From positions 62,001 to 126,000 of the forward strand of contig JAHLLQ010000007.1 of assembly GCA_020444065.1 (NCBI GenBank): 64,000 nucleotides of DNA, given 5' to 3'. Below the pieces are notes generated by a model. It was not told the DNA's origin, ran no database searches, and worked only from the letters and a program-made list of their open reading frames with translations. Positions within the stretch are counted from its first letter, which is position 1; every line of letters begins with the position of its first letter. The translations under genes and the position numbers were made by a program. This stretch comes from a bacterium. GTDB lineage: Bacteria > Sumerlaeota > Sumerlaeia > SLMS01 > JAHLLQ01. Of the stretch, positions 7,049 to 15,823 are shown in pieces.

Positions 7049-9664
7049 ATGAAACAAGCACATTATCTTCACTGCGCTCTGCTGGGCGCGACGGTTCTCT
7101 TGGCGCCGGTTGTCCCGGCGATACCGCCTGATGTTGTCATTCAGGCGGATGGCGTCTCCCAATCAACTTTAGGCATGAGCGGGTGCAATCTGGGAGACGT
7201 CGATGGGGACGGGATCGACGATCTGGCCCTTGGGGCAAGCTCGGATGACATCTATCCAGAGAGCCTGGTCGGCCGCGCGTACGTCTTCTCCGGTGCCGAC
7301 GGGTCACTCATCCATGAGTTCACATCGCCCAATCCGGTGGCCTCCGGTCAGTTCGGCCTTGTGGCGACCGCTGGAGACCTGAATGGGGACACCAAGTCGG
7401 ACCTGATCATTGGGGCCGTCGGCGAGCAGGGAAATGGAATCACAAAGGGCGGCCGTGTTTATGTCTATTCGGGTTCCGATTGGTCGCTTCTCTACACGAT
7501 TGAGGCCCCAACGCCCCAGGACACGTGGTACTTCGGGACCGCCGTGGGCTTACCCGATGTGACGGGGGATTCGGTGCCCGACATTATGGTGGGCTCCCAT
7601 GGAACCGAATCGACACCTCCGCGCCTCTACGTGTTCTCCGGAACCGACGGCTCCTGGGTGCGCACGATCGACTCTCCGAACGCGGAAAACTACACCCGCC
7701 TGGACCCGCTGGACTGGATCGGTGACCTGAACAGTGATACCTATCCAGAGATCATCGTCTTTGCGAATGAGCACGTTCAAGAAGTTCCGGATACAGGAAG
7801 AGTCTACGTCTTCTCTCCCGCCGACGGCGCGCTTCTCTACACGTTCGAATGTCCAAGCGCCGACAATGTGGATGACTTCGGACTTCGCTCCATTGCCGTG
7901 CCGGACATGAACTCGGATACAGTACCGGACATCCTGATCGGCTCCGACGATGAAGAACCTACGGGGACGGGCGGACGAGGAATCCTGCGTTTCTACTCGG
8001 GAGCGGACGGTTCGCTGATTGACTCGTTGGAGAATCCGGATCCGGACAACATCCGATATTTCGGTCAGACCTACGCAGACATCGGCGACTTCGACGGCGA
8101 TGGCTCCGAGGATCTCGTCGTCTCCGTCCATCACGACGGCAGTCCGGAGTTGAAGGAGGTATATCTCTATTCGACTCCGGATCTGACGCATTTCCTGACC
8201 ATCGATGCTCCCTTCAACATTGACGGTTATGTCAGTCCGATGGGCATTCGGATCGATACGAACGAGGACAACAAGGCCGACCTGGTGGCGAGGTACTCTC
8301 CGTACACCGGTGGCACCGTCTGGATTTATCGCGAGAAGATTCCGCGCGCGGCGGTTTCGCCGGCGGCCATCGACTACGGGTCTCGGGATCCGGGCGAAGG
8401 CCCGGCCGCACCGGTCGACGTGACAATTCTGAATGACGGTCTTAAAGCCCTGACGTTTACGGGCAATGAAGTCGAGATTACTGGGGCCGATGCGGGAGAG
8501 TTCGCTCTGACTTTGAACGACCCCGTGGCACCGCTCGAGCCCTTGCAGCAGATCGGTGCAACCGTGACCTTCGACCCAAATGTGTCTGGCGCAAAGTCGG
8601 CGTCTCTTCAAGTTACGACGGATGATCCGAATGCGCCTCTCATCAGCGTGCCACTCACTGGCACTGGAGCCCATCCGCCGGACGAGATCGGCGGCGTCAT
8701 CTACTTAACGACTGATTCCGGTGTCCTGCAAATCGATCCCGACACCGGAGACCGTTTCTATCTCGTAGGTGCCGAGCCCGGCAGCCCATCAGAGAATATC
8801 GGCTATACGGACGTCGTCATCGAAAACGAATCGAGCCTGCTGATCGCCTTTCCCGATTGGATGGCGAGGGCAGATCGCACCTCGGGGGAAGTGAACTACA
8901 TCTACGGGGAGCCATTGGTCATCTTGCGCGCCCCCATCTCCGTCTACATCCGCCCCAACTCACTAGTTCTCGAATCTCCGACATCTGCACTGTTTTCCGG
9001 TACCGAGGCCGGCTACTGGATCACTGGAATGTATCGGCTCGACCTGACGGACAACACTCTTGAAGAGGTTTACACATATCAGACGGGCTTTATTCCCGAA
9101 GTCAGCGAGTACACCGGTATGATCCTTGTGGAAGGGGATGCGTATTACGCCAAGGGAGTCGGTGAAGAGTATCTTGTGCGACTCGATCTTGCGACTGGGA
9201 CCGAGACGGTTCTGAGTAGCCAGGAGATAGGTTTCGGAAGCAGCGGACTTGTGCTGATCACAAAACTCGTCTACTCCACCCAGGATGGCAACTTCTATGC
9301 GGGAGCCGAAGACTATAGTTCCTCTCCCATCGAGGAAAACCTGATCGTGCAGATTAACCCTTCGACTGGTAATCGCATTGTTGTCGCCACGATGCCCTTG
9401 GGACCGGAGCCGAATACGTCGACATTGACGGCGCTGGCGCTTGCCGACAACGGCGACCTGCTTGCACTGACTGAAGGCAATAACGACGTGCTCTACCGGG
9501 TCGACCCGGCGACGGGTGCGTACACGGTGATTTCTCGATCCGGGATCGACCCAGTGGGGAGCGGTCCAGCTCTGAATGACTCGACATCGCTGTATGTAGG
9601 ACTGGTGCAGGACATCACCACCTTGGCCCCAACCAAGGCCGCCGGCTGGCTGTTTTACGAGTAG
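7049..9664 (+). CDS. Secreted FG-GAP propeller protein with ASH-type domain and C-terminal second propeller
   Basis: 871 residues. ATG at 7049 is chosen for its strong GGGAGGGGGAG site and because a signal peptide starts at once (MKQAHYLHCALLGATVLLAPVVPA). Residues ~40-430 hold seven FG-GAP-like repeats with Ca-binding DxDGDGxDD-type loops (GDVDGDGIDDLA, GDLNGDTKSDL, GDFDGDGSEDL and degenerate forms), enough for one seven-bladed propeller. A choice-of-anchor/ASH-like beta-sandwich follows (AAVSPAAIDYG..., ~430-545), then repeats of the type QIDPDTGDRFYLV / RVDPATGAYTVIS. The last part resembles the next gene's product. The C-terminus is AGWLFYE. Likely surface-exposed or extracellular; function not known. 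Confidence 0.82.
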   Translation: MKQAHYLHCALLGATVLLAPVVPAIPPDVVIQADGVSQSTLGMSGCNLGDVDGDGIDDLALGASSDDIYPESLVGRAYVFSGADGSLIHEFTSPNPVASGQFGLVATAGDLNGDTKSDLIIGAVGEQGNGITKGGRVYVYSGSDWSLLYTIEAPTPQDTWYFGTAVGLPDVTGDSVPDIMVGSHGTESTPPRLYVFSGTDGSWVRTIDSPNAENYTRLDPLDWIGDLNSDTYPEIIVFANEHVQEVPDTGRVYVFSPADGALLYTFECPSADNVDDFGLRSIAVPDMNSDTVPDILIGSDDEEPTGTGGRGILRFYSGADGSLIDSLENPDPDNIRYFGQTYADIGDFDGDGSEDLVVSVHHDGSPELKEVYLYSTPDLTHFLTIDAPFNIDGYVSPMGIRIDTNEDNKADLVARYSPYTGGTVWIYREKIPRAAVSPAAIDYGSRDPGEGPAAPVDVTILNDGLKALTFTGNEVEITGADAGEFALTLNDPVAPLEPLQQIGATVTFDPNVSGAKSASLQVTTDDPNAPLISVPLTGTGAHPPDEIGGVIYLTTDSGVLQIDPDTGDRFYLVGAEPGSPSENIGYTDVVIENESSLLIAFPDWMARADRTSGEVNYIYGEPLVILRAPISVYIRPNSLVLESPTSALFSGTEAGYWITGMYRLDLTDNTLEEVYTYQTGFIPEVSEYTGMILVEGDAYYAKGVGEEYLVRLDLATGTETVLSSQEIGFGSSGLVLITKLVYSTQDGNFYAGAEDYSSSPIEENLIVQINPSTGNRIVVATMPLGPEPNTSTLTALALADNGDLLALTEGNNDVLYRVDPATGAYTVISRSGIDPVGSGPALNDSTSLYVGLVQDITTLAPTKAAGWLFYE

Positions 9665-9853
9665 CATTTCCGAAAGCGCAGCACCCAATCCGTGAGGCCA
9701 GGGGATCTGTCGCGGCAGGGGTCGGGATATACGAATGTCGCACTTTGTGCTTGCGGCGCTCTACTCCTGTCTGTTTGGCTCTTGTCAAAATGACATGGGG
9801 AAGCGGGCAGGCTGCTTTGGTCAGTCGCCACGATCAATTCAGGGAGGAGTGAG

Positions 9854-10858
9854 ATGTTCACTCGAACCAGTATCTTTGTTGCTGCAGTGCTGCTTGGCGG
9901 GACAGTCGCCTCGCAGGCCGCCACACCGCCGGACTATGCCATTTACATCGCCCACCAGGACTACGTTCTGATGGTCGATCCCGCGACGGGCAATCGCACC
10001 ACGATTGCGTCCACGAGCGTTGGGAGTGGAGATGTTGTTTCCGGGCTCCGGGCCGTGTACCTGGAGGACAATGACAACCTGATCGGTCTGATGGAGTCGG
10101 GCATCTATCGGTTCGACACGGATACCGGCGATCGAGTGGAACTGATCGACTTCGCCACGGCTTCCTACTTCATGACTCAGAAAGGCGGTTTGGCGAAGGA
10201 GCAAGACGGGTCACTCCTGTTCACTGGGACCTACGACACTCCGACCAACCGCGGACTGCTGCGGGGCGATTTGACGGCCGGGACGTTCGTTGAGCTCTCG
10301 ACCCCAAACACAGGGAGCGGAGAAACCCTCTACTATCCATACGGTGTTGTCTGCACATCGGCGGGAAACATCTATCTCGCAGATCCAGGTTCGGGCGTCA
10401 TTCAAGTGAATCCTTCGACCGGCGAACGTACGATGATCGCATCATCGAGTGTCGGAACCGGAACGTTCCGCGGCTCCTACGGGATGGATTACTCGGAGAT
10501 AGATGGCCTGCTCTATATCACGTCGGCTGATGAGTACGTCCAGAGCGTGGATCCGAACACCGGCGCATGTGTGGATGTCGCTAACAATTCCGTGGGAACC
10601 GGCCCAACGCTCAGCTATCCGCGCGGGATCACGGTCTCTCACGATGGCAGTCTGCTGGTGCTCGATGGGGGCGAGGAGACTCTGTTCCGCATTGATCCGG
10701 CGACGGGGAACCGCACGGTGATCTCCAGCACTGGCACGAGTCCGGTCGGTACGGGTCCGGATTTCTTCCTCACCTTCGGTAGCTTTGACTCCTACCTCTC
10801 GCTTGATGAAGGCGGCTCGATGGGTGGCTCTGACGTCTCCGATTGGGCGCTGTATTGA
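9854..10858 (+). CDS. Secreted beta-propeller protein
   Basis: 334 residues. There is a clear signal peptide (MFTRTSIFVAAVLLGGTVASQA), then repeated blades built around VDPATGNRTTIAS / QVNPSTGERTMIAS / RIDPATGNRTVISS, each followed by a VGxG segment. This SMP-30/NHL-like beta-propeller is clearly related to the C-terminal part of the preceding gene, 190 nt upstream, so the pair probably arose by duplication. AGGGAGGAG precedes the ATG. The C-terminus is DVSDWALY, a short Trp-containing tail shared in kind with other exported proteins here. Ligand or activity unknown. Confidence 0.8.
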   Translation: MFTRTSIFVAAVLLGGTVASQAATPPDYAIYIAHQDYVLMVDPATGNRTTIASTSVGSGDVVSGLRAVYLEDNDNLIGLMESGIYRFDTDTGDRVELIDFATASYFMTQKGGLAKEQDGSLLFTGTYDTPTNRGLLRGDLTAGTFVELSTPNTGSGETLYYPYGVVCTSAGNIYLADPGSGVIQVNPSTGERTMIASSSVGTGTFRGSYGMDYSEIDGLLYITSADEYVQSVDPNTGACVDVANNSVGTGPTLSYPRGITVSHDGSLLVLDGGEETLFRIDPATGNRTVISSTGTSPVGTGPDFFLTFGSFDSYLSLDEGGSMGGSDVSDWALY

Positions 10859-10891
10859 TGATCATGGTTCGTTGTTAGAGTGACCTGCAAG

Positions 10892-10921
10892 AAAGGCCCG
10901 CCGGTTTCGCGGCGGGCCTTT
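10892..10921. terminator. Bidirectional intrinsic terminator
   Basis: Perfect 11-bp stem: AAAGGCCCGCC (10892-10902) pairs with GGCGGGCCTTT (10911-10921) around an 8-nt loop. It lies between the convergent propeller gene (end 10858) and leuA (end 10950), and a T-rich tract follows on the plus strand. Confidence 0.85.
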
Positions 10922-10949
10922 GGTTTCTTGTGAAACGGATGGGACAGGA

Positions 10950-12545
10950 TCAGGGCGTCATGGCGGGTTCTTCGTCTTGTCTCTCTTCGCCGCGTTGGGC
11001 GGCGAGGCTTTCCTGGACGTGCAGGCTGTTGAGGGCGTTGATGTAGGCCTTTGCGGAGGCCAGGACGACGTCTGTGCTGACGGCGCGGCCGCGGACCTGG
11101 CGTTGGCCTTCGCGTTCGATAACGACTGTGACACGGCCGAGGGCATCGCGTCCGCCGGTGACGGCTTCCAGCGAGTAGTCGACGAGCTTCACGTCGTTAT
11201 CGGTGATGCGATCGATGGCCTGGAAGGTCGCATCGACGGGGCCGTCGCCCATGGCGGCATCACAACGTTCGTCGCCATCGAAGTTCACGCACACGGTGGC
11301 CGTTGCAATCTTGCCGGTGCCAGACATGACGTTCAGCGATGAGAGTTCCCACTTCGCAGAGCCCTTGTAGAGGACTTCGTCGACGAGCGCGATCAGGTCG
11401 TCCTCGTAGACTTCCTTCTTCTTGTCGCAGACCTCCTTGAAGCGCTCGAAGGCGGATTCGAATTCCGCCTCTTCGAGATGATAGCCGAGGCCCTGGACGC
11501 GCATGCGGAAGGCGTGGCGGCCGGAGTGCTTGCCCATGACGAGGCCTTCGCCGGTCCAGCCGACGGATTCGGGCGTCATGATTTCGTAGGTCTGCGCGTG
11601 CTTCAGGACGCCGTCCTGGTGAATGCCGGCTTCGTGCGCGAAGGCATTGGCGCCGACGATGGCCTTGTTCGGTTGGACGCGCGAACCGGTCATGTCCGAT
11701 ACGAGGCGGGACGTGCGGTAGATCTCTTCGGTGTTCACCTTCGTATCGATTCCGAAGGAGTCGTGGCGCGTCTTGAAGTTCATGACGATTTCTTCGAGCG
11801 ATGCGTTGCCGGCGCGTTCGCCGATGCCGTTGATGGTGCATTCGATCTGGCGTGCGCCTTCGGCGACGGCGGCCAGTGAGTTGGCAACCGCCAGTCCGAG
11901 GTCGTTGTGGCAGTGCACGCTGATGATAGCCTGATCGATGTTCGGGCAGTTTTCGCGCAGGTAGCGAATCTGCTCGGCGAACTGATGCGGCTGGCAGTAG
12001 CCGACGGTGTCAGGAACGTTGATCGTCGTCGCGCCGGCTTCGATGGCGGCCTGGGTGATCTCGACCATGAAGGGCCACTCGGTGCGGCCGGCGTCCTCGA
12101 GGGAGAACTCGACATCTTCGCACAGGGAGCGGGCGAGGGCGACCATCTCGGCGGCGGCCTTGATCACGGCGGCGGGCTCCATGCGCAGCTTGTACTCCAT
12201 ATGAATCGGCGACGTGGCGATGAACGTATGGATGCGGGGTTTGTTTGCGGGCGCGACGGCTTCCCAGCAGCGCTCGATGTCTTTGGGGCGAGCGCGCGCC
12301 AGGCCGGCGATGGTCGGAGCGTTGTCCTGAACGCCGACGGTCTTGGCGATCTGGTGGACGGATTCAAAGTCGCCGGGCGAGCTGATCGGGAAGCCGGCTT
12401 CCATGACGTCGACGCCGAGGCGTGCGAGCTGATGCGCAACGGCCAGTTTCTCGCGCAGGTTCATGCTACAGCCGGGAGACTGTTCGCCGTCGCGCAAGGT
12501 TGTATCGAAAATGATGATGCGATCTTCGGAGCTATTCTTCGACAT
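10950..12545 (-). CDS. leuA: 2-isopropylmalate synthase
   Basis: 531 residues, the normal length for LeuA type 1. It catalyses condensation of acetyl-CoA with 2-oxoisovalerate, the first committed step of leucine synthesis. The TIM-barrel domain begins [13 protein letters not shown] (substrate/metal motif). It has [18 protein letters not shown] with metal-ligand histidines, [13 protein letters not shown], and [13 protein letters not shown] at the end of the catalytic part. The C-terminal ~130 residues match the LeuA regulatory (allosteric leucine) domain. It is preceded by a leucine-type T-box leader, which supports LeuA rather than homocitrate or citramalate synthase. The start ATG at 12545 follows GAGAGG. 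No other leu gene is adjacent. Confidence 0.95.
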   Translation of the reverse strand: MSKNSSEDRIIIFDTTLRDGEQSPGCSMNLREKLAVAHQLARLGVDVMEAGFPISSPGDFESVHQIAKTVGVQDNAPTIAGLARARPKDIERCWEAVAPANKPRIHTFIATSPIHMEYKLRMEPAAVIKAAAEMVALARSLCEDVEFSLEDAGRTEWPFMVEITQAAIEAGATTINVPDTVGYCQPHQFAEQIRYLRENCPNIDQAIISVHCHNDLGLAVANSLAAVAEGARQIECTINGIGERAGNASLEEIVMNFKTRHDSFGIDTKVNTEEIYRTSRLVSDMTGSRVQPNKAIVGANAFAHEAGIHQDGVLKHAQTYEIMTPESVGWTGEGLVMGKHSGRHAFRMRVQGLGYHLEEAEFESAFERFKEVCDKKKEVYEDDLIALVDEVLYKGSAKWELSSLNVMSGTGKIATATVCVNFDGDERCDAAMGDGPVDATFQAIDRITDNDVKLVDYSLEAVTGGRDALGRVTVVIEREGQRQVRGRAVSTDVVLASAKAYINALNSLHVQESLAAQRGEERQDEEPAMTP

Positions 12546-12726
12546 GATTCAAGCCTCTCTTCGGTGGTTTTCCGGGGGGCGATTGTTTGTGTCTGTGAAT
12601 GGGGTGTTGGTGATTTTGGCCGTGGTCGCGTCCGCGCAAACGCTACTCACGGCCGGCCGAGTCGCAGGCCGCCAAGGAGCAGGTGAAGCAGGTTGAGGGT
12701 CGATTCTCTCATCATTCTCTCAAACG

Positions 12727-12989
12727 AAAACGCCCCCGACAGTCGTGTGACCGTCGGGGGCGCGAAGTTTGCGCGGTACCACCCCGAATTCGTTTCCCCG
12801 CATGTGCGGTGGGAAACCTTCGTTACTCCTCTAACGGGGGAGCCAATCCCGGCCGGAACTAGTAGCTTCGTTTTGAAACGTTCGCGCCGACGGCTCGGAG
12901 GCCAGTTCGGAAGCGGGGCGGCAGGAACCTCACAGCCAAGGGTTCCTTCTCTCGTGCTCTGACCCGCGTCTTCCTACTCTTCCTCGTCG
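12727..12989 (-). promoter_or_regulatory. Leucine T-box riboswitch leader with CUG specifier
   Basis: Read on the minus strand. Stem I closes with CGACG (12989-12985) and CGTCG (12892-12888). A GAGGAAGAGTAGG segment of AGUA-bulge type follows the first strand. The specifier context GAA-CUG-GCC places CUG (Leu) at 12905-12903. The T-box core GGGGTGGTACCGCG is at about 12785-12772; its UGGU can pair with ACCA of a tRNA with discriminator A73, as in tRNA-Leu. A terminator stem CGCCCCCGAC/GTCGGGGGCG (12731-12762) ends in UUUU. Uncharged tRNA-Leu would favour antitermination into leuA, which starts 181 nt further on. A TTGACA at 13072-13067 could be the -35, but the nearest -10-like box (13045-13040) is spaced 21 nt. 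Confidence 0.92.
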
Positions 12990-13102
12990 CAGCCTTTGGT
13001 TGCTTTGTCCCATCGGGCCGAAGCCTGCAGGGTTCGGGAATTAGGAAGGGGGGAGAAGCGGGACTCTGTCAAAGGGGAATCGGGCGGCGGGTTTGTCATA
13101 AA

Positions 13103-13138
13103 TTCACCACGAAGGCAGGAAGAGCACGAAGAAAGAGC
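13103..13138. repeat. Left inverted repeat of GxxExxY element 1
   Basis: 36-nt sequence beginning TTCACCACGAAGGCAGGAAG. Its imperfect inverted partner lies at 13573-13607 (minus strand TTCACCACGAAGGCACGAAG...). The pair brackets a GxxExxY gene whose stop codon is 2 nt inside this arm. Confidence 0.85.
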
Positions 13139-13140
13139 AA

Positions 13141-13512
13141 TCAAAGAACGCGCCTCTTGATCCCATCTTTAAGGACTTCTGAGTTGAAGTTTATGAGGAG
13201 ACCAGTCCGCATCTTGGCTAGTTTCAAGTATGTGAGGAGCTGCGCTTCGTGGATCGGAAGGAGCGCTTCCACGGACTTGAGTTCGAGAACAAGCTCGTCC
13301 TCCACAAGAATGTCTATTCGATAGGCACAGTCGATATCGACGCCTTTGTAGCGAACGGGCAGGGCAAGTTGGTGCTTGGCCGAAATCCCCGCCAGTTCGA
13401 ACTCTCGCATCAGGCAGTTTTCGTATGTATTTTCGAGCAACCCCGGACCCAACTCACGATGTACTTCAATCGCACAACCTATGACTCTGCGGGAAAGCGG
13501 ATCGAACTGCAT
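13141..13512 (-). CDS. GxxExxY family protein (element 1)
   Basis: 123 residues. It carries the family signature GPGLLENTYENCLMREF (residues ~22-38), then DIDCAYRIDILVEDELVLELK, a PD-(D/E)xK-nuclease-like D-x(n)-ExK arrangement, and a C-terminal LTYLKLAKMRTGLLINF segment. Family function is not established; a nuclease fold is an inference from the ExK motif. ATG at 13512 is chosen for its GGAGGAAGG site; the longer frame to 13623 only translates the palindromic flank (HHEGTKDTKK). The gene is bracketed by a ~35-bp inverted repeat and sits between the leuA leader and the 3' end of thiD. Confidence 0.85.
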   Translation of the reverse strand: MQFDPLSRRVIGCAIEVHRELGPGLLENTYENCLMREFELAGISAKHQLALPVRYKGVDIDCAYRIDILVEDELVLELKSVEALLPIHEAQLLTYLKLAKMRTGLLINFNSEVLKDGIKRRVL

Positions 13513-13572
13513 GGTTCCTTCCTCCCAATTCTTGTTACTCACTGCAACACGCGGAGCAGATGGTATCTCCAC

Positions 13573-13607
13573 GCTCTTCTTCGTGTCCTTCGTGCCTTCG
13601 TGGTGAA
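13573..13607. repeat. Right inverted repeat of GxxExxY element 1
   Basis: Inverted partner of 13103-13138, matching over about 35 nt with few mismatches. It ends 2 nt before the last base of the thiD stop codon at 13610, so the element sits flush against the thiD 3' end. Confidence 0.85.
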
Positions 13608-13609
13608 CT

Positions 13610-14428
13610 CTATACACCCGCATCCCCCGAGCGGATGTTCCACAAGTGGTTGACGGGGCTGATGCCGCCGCCGACTTCGTAGGCGTTCTTTATTGCTCCG
13701 ATGAGGTAATCGCGGGCGCGTTCGACGGCGGTGGAGAGTTCGAGGCCCATTCCGAGGCCGCAGGCGATGGCGGAGCTGAGGGTGCAGCCGGTGCCGTGCG
13801 TGTGGCGCGCATCAAGGCGAGCGCCGACGAATTCGCGGATGCCGGACGGCTCCCACAAGACATCGACCATTTCGTCGCGGTCGGAAATGTGTCCGCCTTT
13901 GACGAGGACAGCGCGCGGGCCGAGTTTCGCCAAAGCCGTCGCGGCGCGGCGGGCGTCTTCGACGGTTTCGACGGGAAAGCCGACGAGTTCGGCGGCTTCG
14001 GGTGCGTTCGGTGTGATCACGCGCGCCATCGGAATCAGGCGCGACTTCAATGCGCCGATCGCGTCGGGCTGGAGCAGGCGATGGCCGCTCTTTGAAATCA
14101 TCACGGGGTCGACGACGAGTTTCGTGACTCCGAAGGTTGCCAGGCGATCGGCGACTTCCTCGATCACGCCGGGTTGTGAAAGCATGCCGGTCTTTGCAGC
14201 GTCGCAGCCGATGTCGCTGAGCACAGCATCGAGTTGTTCGCGCACGAACTCGCGCGGGACGTCGTGGACGCTCTGCACGCCGCGTGTGTTCTGCGCTGTG
14301 AGAGCCGTGATGACGCTGAGGCCGTAGCAGCGATGCGCATCAATCGTCTTGAGGTCGGCCTGGATACCGGCGCCGCCGCCACTGTCACTGCCGGCGATGG
14401 TGAGGATCTTGGGGGGGGATGACGTCAT
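13610..14428 (-). CDS. thiD: Hydroxymethylpyrimidine/phosphomethylpyrimidine kinase
   Basis: 272 residues, normal for ThiD. It phosphorylates HMP and HMP-P to HMP-PP in thiamine synthesis (ribokinase fold, cytoplasmic). Diagnostic segments are [21 protein letters not shown] at the N-terminus, [49 protein letters not shown] and the anion-hole/catalytic [19 protein letters not shown] at 14428 (MTSSPPK) is preferred; the frame continues to 14491 but that extension is not conserved in kind. The gene stands alone between two GxxExxY elements, without other thi genes, and no TPP riboswitch was recognised upstream. Confidence 0.94.
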   Translation of the reverse strand: MTSSPPKILTIAGSDSGGGAGIQADLKTIDAHRCYGLSVITALTAQNTRGVQSVHDVPREFVREQLDAVLSDIGCDAAKTGMLSQPGVIEEVADRLATFGVTKLVVDPVMISKSGHRLLQPDAIGALKSRLIPMARVITPNAPEAAELVGFPVETVEDARRAATALAKLGPRAVLVKGGHISDRDEMVDVLWEPSGIREFVGARLDARHTHGTGCTLSSAIACGLGMGLELSTAVERARDYLIGAIKNAYEVGGGISPVNHLWNIRSGDAGV

Positions 14429-14444
14429 GGGGAACCTCTTTGTT

Positions 14445-14470
14445 GCCACAGATGGGGACACACAGATGAG
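14445..14470. repeat. GCCACAGATGG repeat left of GxxExxY element 2
   Basis: Begins GCCACAGATGGGGACACACAGATGAG. A related copy in the same orientation lies at 14894-14922, on the other side of the second GxxExxY gene, and an inverted copy at 14991-15019. It lies 17 nt upstream of the thiD start codon. Confidence 0.7.
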
Positions 14471-14506
14471 AAGCGGATCTGATCTGTGCATATCTTTTAA
14501 GCCCGT

Positions 14507-14884
14507 CTAGAGGCTTACTCGTTTCACTTCGACTTTCGCTTTGTTGAAGTTGAGCAGCAAGCAGGTCTTGAGGCCGGTTGCCTTCAGGTAGTTTAGGCAT
14601 TGGGCGGTGTGGATGTTGGCGAGTTCACTGACACACTTCAGTTCCAGAATGACGCCGTCTTCAACAAGTATGTCCGCGGCGAACTGTCCGACGAGAAAGT
14701 CTTCATAATACACGTCGATGGGCTTCTGTTGCTCGGCTTTCAGATTTGCCTTTTCGAGGGCGATCATGAGCGCATTCTCGTAGACCTTCTCAAGGAATCC
14801 GCTCCCGAGTGTGTTGGAAACATGGTACGCGCACCCGATGATTCTCTGGGTCAAGTCAGCGTTGGGAGCGTCGTATTGTTTCAT
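14507..14884 (-). CDS. GxxExxY family protein (element 2)
   Basis: 125 residues. Signature [24 protein letters not shown] at residues ~27-50, then [21 protein letters not shown] with the D..ExK pattern, and [19 protein letters not shown] near the end. It is paralogous to the 13141-13512 product but clearly diverged. ATG at 14884 ([11 protein letters not shown]) is chosen: GGAGG-like sequence is absent, but the frame above it translates the repeat flank. Function unestablished. It is the second element of this kind within 1.5 kb, one on each side of thiD. Confidence 0.83.
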   Translation of the reverse strand: MKQYDAPNADLTQRIIGCAYHVSNTLGSGFLEKVYENALMIALEKANLKAEQQKPIDVYYEDFLVGQFAADILVEDGVILELKCVSELANIHTAQCLNYLKATGLKTCLLLNFNKAKVEVKRVSL

Positions 14885-14893
14885 GGAGGATTT

Positions 14894-15019
14894 AGCCACA
14901 GATGGATGGGATGAACTCAGATACAATAAGACAAGAAGAAAAGCGCATTGCTATGAATGTTGGATTTGGGAGAACGGAAGTTATGGATTGATCTGAGTTC
15001 ATCCTGATAATCTGTGGCA
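14894..15019. repeat. Inverted repeat pair right of GxxExxY element 2
   Basis: 14894-14922 (AGCCACAGATGGATGGGATGAACTCAGAT) and 14991-15019, whose reverse strand begins GCCACAGATTATCAGGATGA, form an imperfect inverted repeat around a 68-nt spacer. The right arm ends 2 nt before the stop codon of the metallo-hydrolase gene (15022-15024), mirroring the way element 1 abuts thiD. Confidence 0.78.
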
Positions 15020-15021
15020 AA

Positions 15022-15801
15022 TCACTCGCACTCGAATTCAAATTCTACGCCGTCCCATGCGAGGTTCATCCCTTCGGGGAGCTCGGCGTCAGTTTCGGCG
15101 TGTTTGAGTTGGTGAGCCATGTGAATGAACCAGGTTTGTTTCGCGCCGATTTCTCGAGCGATTTCGACGGCTTCGTCGAAGCAGAAGTGCGTGGAGTGCG
15201 GTTTGCGCCGCAGCATGTTCAGGACGAGCGTTTTGCAGCCACGCATCAGGTCCATGGTCTCGGGAGGCAGGTAGCTGGCATCGGTCATGTAAACGAAATC
15301 GCCAAAGCGGAATCCGACGATGTCGAGGATGCCGTGCTTCGCGGGCAGGGGGATGATGCGCATTCCGAGAAATGTAAATGGGCCGACAATGGGGATCAGG
15401 TCGAGGGAGGCGACGCCGCCACCCTTCTGAGGCGGATGGAAAATATAATCGTAGCGTCGCGACAGGTCCTGCAGCGTGTTTTCGAGCGCGTACACGGGCA
15501 GCATTTGTTTCTGCCGGAAATTATAAATCCGCAAATCGTCGATGCCCGCGATATGATCGAAGTGCGAGTGCGTGAGCAGCAATCCGTCGAGGCGCTGGAT
15601 TTTGTAATGCAATGCCTGTTGGCGAAAATCCGGACCGCAATCGACAAGGAACGCGCGCGGATTTTCGCCTTCGGTATCGCGGATTAGCAATCCCGCGCGC
15701 AGTCGTTTGTCACGCGGGTCGTCGGACGTACACGTGGGACAATCGCAACCGATCGACGGCACTCCCGTCGATGTCCCCGTCCCCATCAATGTTGCTTTCA
15801 T
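15022..15801 (-). CDS. PhnP-like metallo-beta-lactamase-fold phosphodiesterase
   Basis: 259 residues. The N-terminus MGTGTSTGVPSIGCDCPTC has the Cys-rich zinc loop found in PhnP and related RNase Z-like hydrolases. The metal motif THSHFDH gives H78, H80, D82 and H83, followed by AGIDDLR. Later ligands appear in LPAKHGILDIVGFR and MTDASYL. The family hydrolyses cyclic phosphates or phosphodiesters, but no phn genes are near, so a housekeeping nucleotide-phosphodiesterase role is possible. It starts 22 nt after glnS ends on the same strand, so they probably share a transcript. ATG at 15801 is chosen because the fold begins there. Confidence 0.86.
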   Translation of the reverse strand: MKATLMGTGTSTGVPSIGCDCPTCTSDDPRDKRLRAGLLIRDTEGENPRAFLVDCGPDFRQQALHYKIQRLDGLLLTHSHFDHIAGIDDLRIYNFRQKQMLPVYALENTLQDLSRRYDYIFHPPQKGGGVASLDLIPIVGPFTFLGMRIIPLPAKHGILDIVGFRFGDFVYMTDASYLPPETMDLMRGCKTLVLNMLRRKPHSTHFCFDEAVEIAREIGAKQTWFIHMAHQLKHAETDAELPEGMNLAWDGVEFEFECE

Positions 15802-15823
15802 CGTCACGCGGTGGTCGGTTTCC

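Noticed and set aside
10950-12545. Homocitrate or citramalate synthase instead of LeuA
   Set aside because: Length, C-terminal regulatory domain and the leucine-specific T-box all point to LeuA.
12693-12962. 89-codon plus-strand frame in the leuA leader
   Set aside because: It overlaps the T-box structure exactly and encodes nothing recognisable.
13610-14428. TPP riboswitch upstream of thiD
   Set aside because: The leader is only ~80 nt before the GxxExxY gene and shows no CUGAGA or ACCUGAU-type TPP core.
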